Shown here piece by piece: positions 60,814 to 64,000 of a stretch of 64,000 nucleotides of DNA. The translations under genes were made by a program, and so were the position numbers. The DNA comes from Cytospora piceicola (taxonomy: Eukaryota > Ascomycota > Sordariomycetes > Diaporthales > Cytosporaceae), in NCBI GenBank assembly GCA_023375675.1, contig JALQBC010000070.1:1-64000 (forward strand), read 5' to 3'. A model generated the notes under the pieces. That model saw nothing but the letters and a program-made list of their open reading frames with translations. It was not told the origin of the DNA and made no database searches. Each line of letters starts with the position of its first letter. Position 1 is the first letter of the stretch.

Positions 60814-62059
60814 ATGATGGACACAGAACCGAAGATGCCACAAGGAGTCCTTCAAACGACCACCCGGAATCAGGTCAGTCACTTCTGTCCTTTCTTGCTT
60901 ACTTGCTTTCTTGCCCTCCCTCCCCATTTTCCCTCCAGACAGGGAGAATGCCGGGGAAATGCATGATTTGATATTGATGTCCAGCAACTAATCAAATCAT
61001 TGAATACCTATCCAGTCTTCTCCCCCTCGAACTCCTCAACACAGCCTCGTACTCGCGAACGCGAACGCGAACGCGAACGCGCACACAGTCCCAGCCACAG
61101 TCGCCATCCCCAATCCAGCGTACTACTTCGATCGCATCCAGTCATCGACCGAAGAACAAGCCAGCCGGTTCGGCATACGCTGGTCATGGAACACCAAGGC
61201 GACGGTGCTGCACATGCTAGCACACAACCGTGAGCACCCTCGCAGGCTTCTTGTGTCGCCCGGCTTATGGGCTGCCATGCGCGACGCCATCGGGCTGCGG
61301 GCGGAACCTGAGGCCGGCGCCGCGTGCTCGACGGCTTACGATCAGGTCTTCCAGCCCAAGCTAAAGGAACTGGTCAAGTACATGTGGCATTTTGCCAGGA
61401 GGCACGGGGCCTTGAGGGCGGCCAGCAGCAGGTTTGATGCCGAGTGTGAGTGGGTGGCTGACATGGTGGAGGCCCACCTGGCCACAGCCGAGTCGACCGG
61501 GCGGTGGTTGCTTGAACGGCGTGAGGGTGAGGGAGAAAGAGAAGAAGGAAGAAGAAGCCCCACTGTTCCGGATCACCCTCCTTTTTCTTCGTCTTCTCCA
61601 CCTTCAATGTCTTGTTTCCCGGTGGAGATCACTCGTCCATCATCATCATCAACAACATCACCATCACTACCGTTACGGCCACGCAATGCACAAGAGGATC
61701 TTGGTCTTGGCCACGGATGGAAGTTGAACATCTTGGTTATCGGAGGAACAATGCCAGTGCCAGCTTCTCAGCAACTACAACAGATGCAGCACGGAGTCGA
61801 ACAGCTGATGGCGAATTTGGACATGGCTGGCGGTAGCCCCGGCCTGCGTGTGCACATCACAGTTGACGAGACAGGCGGTGTCCATCGGAGAGGGAGGGAC
61901 GGTGCGAGTGTGAATGAGAATGAGAATGAGAATGAGAATGAGAGTGAGAGTGAGAGTAAGAATAGAAACGGAAACGCAAGTGGCCATAGACATGGAAATG
62001 GGCAAGAGAGTGGGAGTGGACATGAACGCGGCCTGCAAGCAAGTCGATGGGCTCACTGA
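60814..62059 (+). CDS. Hypothetical protein, 367 aa, two exons
   Basis: Exon 1 is 60814-60873 (20 codons from ATGATGGACACAG, ending CAG before donor GTCAGT) and exon 2 61016-62059. The 142-nt intron has a CTAAT branch-like site and acceptor TATCCAG, phase 0. The exon 2 frame is protein-like well upstream of its first ATG (YYFDRIQSSTEEQASRFGIR, then WSWNTKATVLHMLAHNRE), which argues for a spliced 5' exon. Near the start of exon 2 a GCGAAC repeat codes ANANANAN. Residues 84-190 form an alpha-helical domain with conserved-looking Trp/His/Arg (LWAAMRDAIGL, KELVKYMWHFARRHGALRAA). A Ser/Pro linker and a second short segment (NILVIGGTMPVPASQQLQQM) follow. The C-terminus is low complexity (NENENENESESES). 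No known domain is recognised; length and exon 1 are the least certain points. Confidence 0.55.
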
Positions 62060-62510
62060 ATGTGACTGACTGGGCAATATAGATGGCATGTAATTCATTC
62101 GCGACCGGCGGAGGAACCCAATATGAATCAAATCATCATCACTGTTTGTTGGCCCTGTTGTTCTTCTCCTCATGACCGGATCTCTCTCCTCGCCTTCTTG
62201 TAAGTAATCCTGGCCAGTTTCTTGCTTTGTTTCTTCATTCCATTCTCTCCTTTTCCCAATATATCCGCACGTGCTCGTGCTCTGGATATGTTCAAATGTC
62301 TCCTTAGGACATTGCAGCCACAGGTACGAATGTAAGTGACCAGGTAGACGCTGGCTGCGCGACTTCAAACGCGTTGCCAAGAAAAAAAGAAATTGAAGTA
62401 AGTAGTTGACTTCGTGACGTTTTGTGGGACAACACCATTACACGCACTCCAGTGTTCGCCGTGGTTCTCTCTCACCGTTTCCCCCTTCCCCCCTCTCTTT
62501 CTCTCTCTAC

Positions 62511-62541
<31 letters not shown>

Positions 62542-64000
62542 CGTCTGACGAGATTAAACATATGGCGGTACTGAAAAAATCATGGCATCAACGAGCACAG
62601 CCTAACTCAACTGAGTTGTAAGTAGTTCGTACCACATTAACCGCCAAACAAGGGTAACTGACTCCGTGACAGACATCCTCCCTAATTAATATCTCTCGTC
62701 ACATATCAGAGCCCGGAGTTTGACCATGGAATCTCCACATGCAATAATCCAAACTCGAGCCCAAGGAAACACGGCCGACCCCATAATGCTGCCGCAGCCA
62801 ACATATTCAGGAACGCAACAAAAACATCAACCCATAAAGAAGAACAAAAGAGAAGAAAAAACATCGAGTTTCCGCAACATAACACAAGATCCTTGTGCCA
62901 TTTTGACTCCCACAGCTGTCAACAAGAAAAATTATACGATAATATCTCCGGCATCCGCTTCGACCTAATCATGGTGTTGTATCCGTTCAGATGTCGTATC
63001 TCACACATATTCCCCTTCACGCCCTTTTCTAATGCCTCCCTGCTGTACTCAAATCCCCGATCGGTTTTTGCCCGGTTTTCTCTTGGAGGGGGCAAGGCTT
63101 TTTTTTCTTTCTAATCTCTCAACCAAGGCATATCTCTTGTCTCTTGTCTCTTTTTCATTTTCCTTCTTTTTCCCTGTCTTTTGTATTTCATGTTTCATGT
63201 TTGCTCAGGAACTTTGCGTCTTCTTCACTGCAAAGCGTCCTCCTGCCTCCACACATACCCACACACACGAGATATGTTTTCGTTTCCGCACTCTTTCCAC
63301 CGTTCTATTTTACTTTCAATTTTCTTTGGTCCACTCTTTCTCTTTTTTTCTGTTGTTCCTTTTTGGTTTTGAGCCTTTTCATCCTTGTTTGGCTTTCCAT
63401 CTTTGTTATTCTCTCCTCGTCCGAGTTCAGACATATACACACACCACAAACACCAAACATACACACCTCTCCTCTCTGCGAAAAAAAAAAAAAAAAGAAA
63501 AGAAAAAAAAAGGTGATTTCAGGCATTTCCTTGGTTGGAAATTTCCACATTGTAGAGGGCCCCAATATGTTGAAGGTGTTTTGATGTTGGCAGAAACCCA
63601 GAGTTTGTGGCGGATACAACATTGAATGACATGAACACTTCAATCAATAGCATTTCATGACTTGAGGCAGCACTGGAATCCGAATAGTGCACGTTTTTTC
63701 TGGCCTTTTCCCGGGCTGTATGTTGTAGGACAGGTTTCGTTTTGGTTGATCCTATCTGATGTCGAGAGGGCGTGGGGCATTGTTGATTGAATTCATTTTG
63801 TGTTATCAGATCGAGTGAAGTGGTAGGGTGGATTCCCAAGAGTCGTCGAGCTGCTTTTGCAGAGCTGCCCAGGTGGGTCGCTATGGAAGAGATAAACTGG
63901 GTTATTGGAAAGATGAGGGTCTCAGGTCGAGGTTGATATGGTTTGGTTATTGGGGGGTTGGTTCATCTTGCAAGCAGTTGGATGGCTTGATCGTCATGGG
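62060..64000. other. Non-coding or undefined end of window
   Basis: Unique DNA with normal composition. It contains CT-rich and CA-rich leaders (62465-62542), T/C-rich DNA from 63080 to 63480, and a purine tract of mostly A at 63480-63513. Open frames here are short, overlapping and low complexity (Ser/Phe-rich or Lys-rich), and none has a convincing start or domain. Such pyrimidine-rich DNA is typical of promoters or leaders in filamentous fungi, so a gene may begin beyond the window. Confidence 0.4.

Noticed and set aside
61775..62380. Minus-strand open frame of 201 codons
   Set aside because: Overlaps the 3' part of the two-exon gene on the plus strand, with a low-complexity His/Ser/Leu translation opposite the NENE repeat and no domain.
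63144..63839. Several open frames rich in Phe/Ser or Lys on both strands
   Set aside because: They arise from T/C-rich and A-rich tracts and have no recognisable motif.

Overview
This is the left end of a chromosome of a filamentous ascomycete, most likely a Pezizomycotina/Sordariomycete-type fungus. The window opens with an uninterrupted CCCTAA telomere tract. Large blocks of it carry the mark of repeat-induced point mutation (RIP): CpA/TpG dinucleotides are almost absent, TpA is in great excess, CpG survives, and the repeats diverge by C/T and G/A transitions. Genes have short GT-AG introns, and the mobile elements belong to classes common in fungi.

Layout. 1-113 is telomere. 114-5240 is a RIP-altered subtelomeric mosaic holding a repeat of about 565 bp with a minisatellite and a satellite of exactly 219-bp period in two blocks. 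5240-18297 is RIP-altered transposon DNA dominated by a 10.5-kb Ty3/gypsy retroelement (LTRs 7801-7934 and 18164-18297). 18298-19143 is a tetranucleotide (GTAA-type) array that ends at a GC-rich palindromic cassette (19144-19311). 19312-26400 is a first gene island: a RIP-damaged pseudogene, a small acidic hypothetical gene, and a large two-exon gene with a C48/Ulp1-like cysteine protease domain. 26440-33200 is a RIP-altered LINE (RT plus RNase H) interrupted by a hAT-type MITE with a perfect 8-bp target duplication. 33200-40280 is RIP-altered DNA of unresolved class with a long damaged reading frame. 40597-41284 is a satellite of about 229 bp that runs directly into a second, 2.9-kb GTAA-type array (41293-44220). 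That array again ends at a second copy of the palindromic cassette (44221-44404).

44405-53300 is a second gene island: an RGG/proline-rich protein, a low-complexity 394-aa protein, a divergent kinesin motor gene, and a His/Gln-rich coiled-coil protein transcribed divergently from the kinesin. 53388-60248 holds a TIR element and a complete but RIP-altered minus-strand Ty1/copia element with 166-bp LTRs and CTTAC target duplications. 60249-64000 returns to unique DNA with one two-exon hypothetical gene.

The genes do not form a recognisable pathway; this is a subtelomere where accessory genes sit as islands in RIP-altered repeats. The most unusual feature is the pair of array-plus-cassette units. 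Both lie in the same orientation, and each cassette sits where RIP-altered DNA gives way to a gene island. The cassette folds into several strong hairpins, and the substitutions seen in its stems keep pairing as G-U. No tRNA, rRNA or CRISPR array was seen. Splice models come from reading the sequence, not from transcript data.
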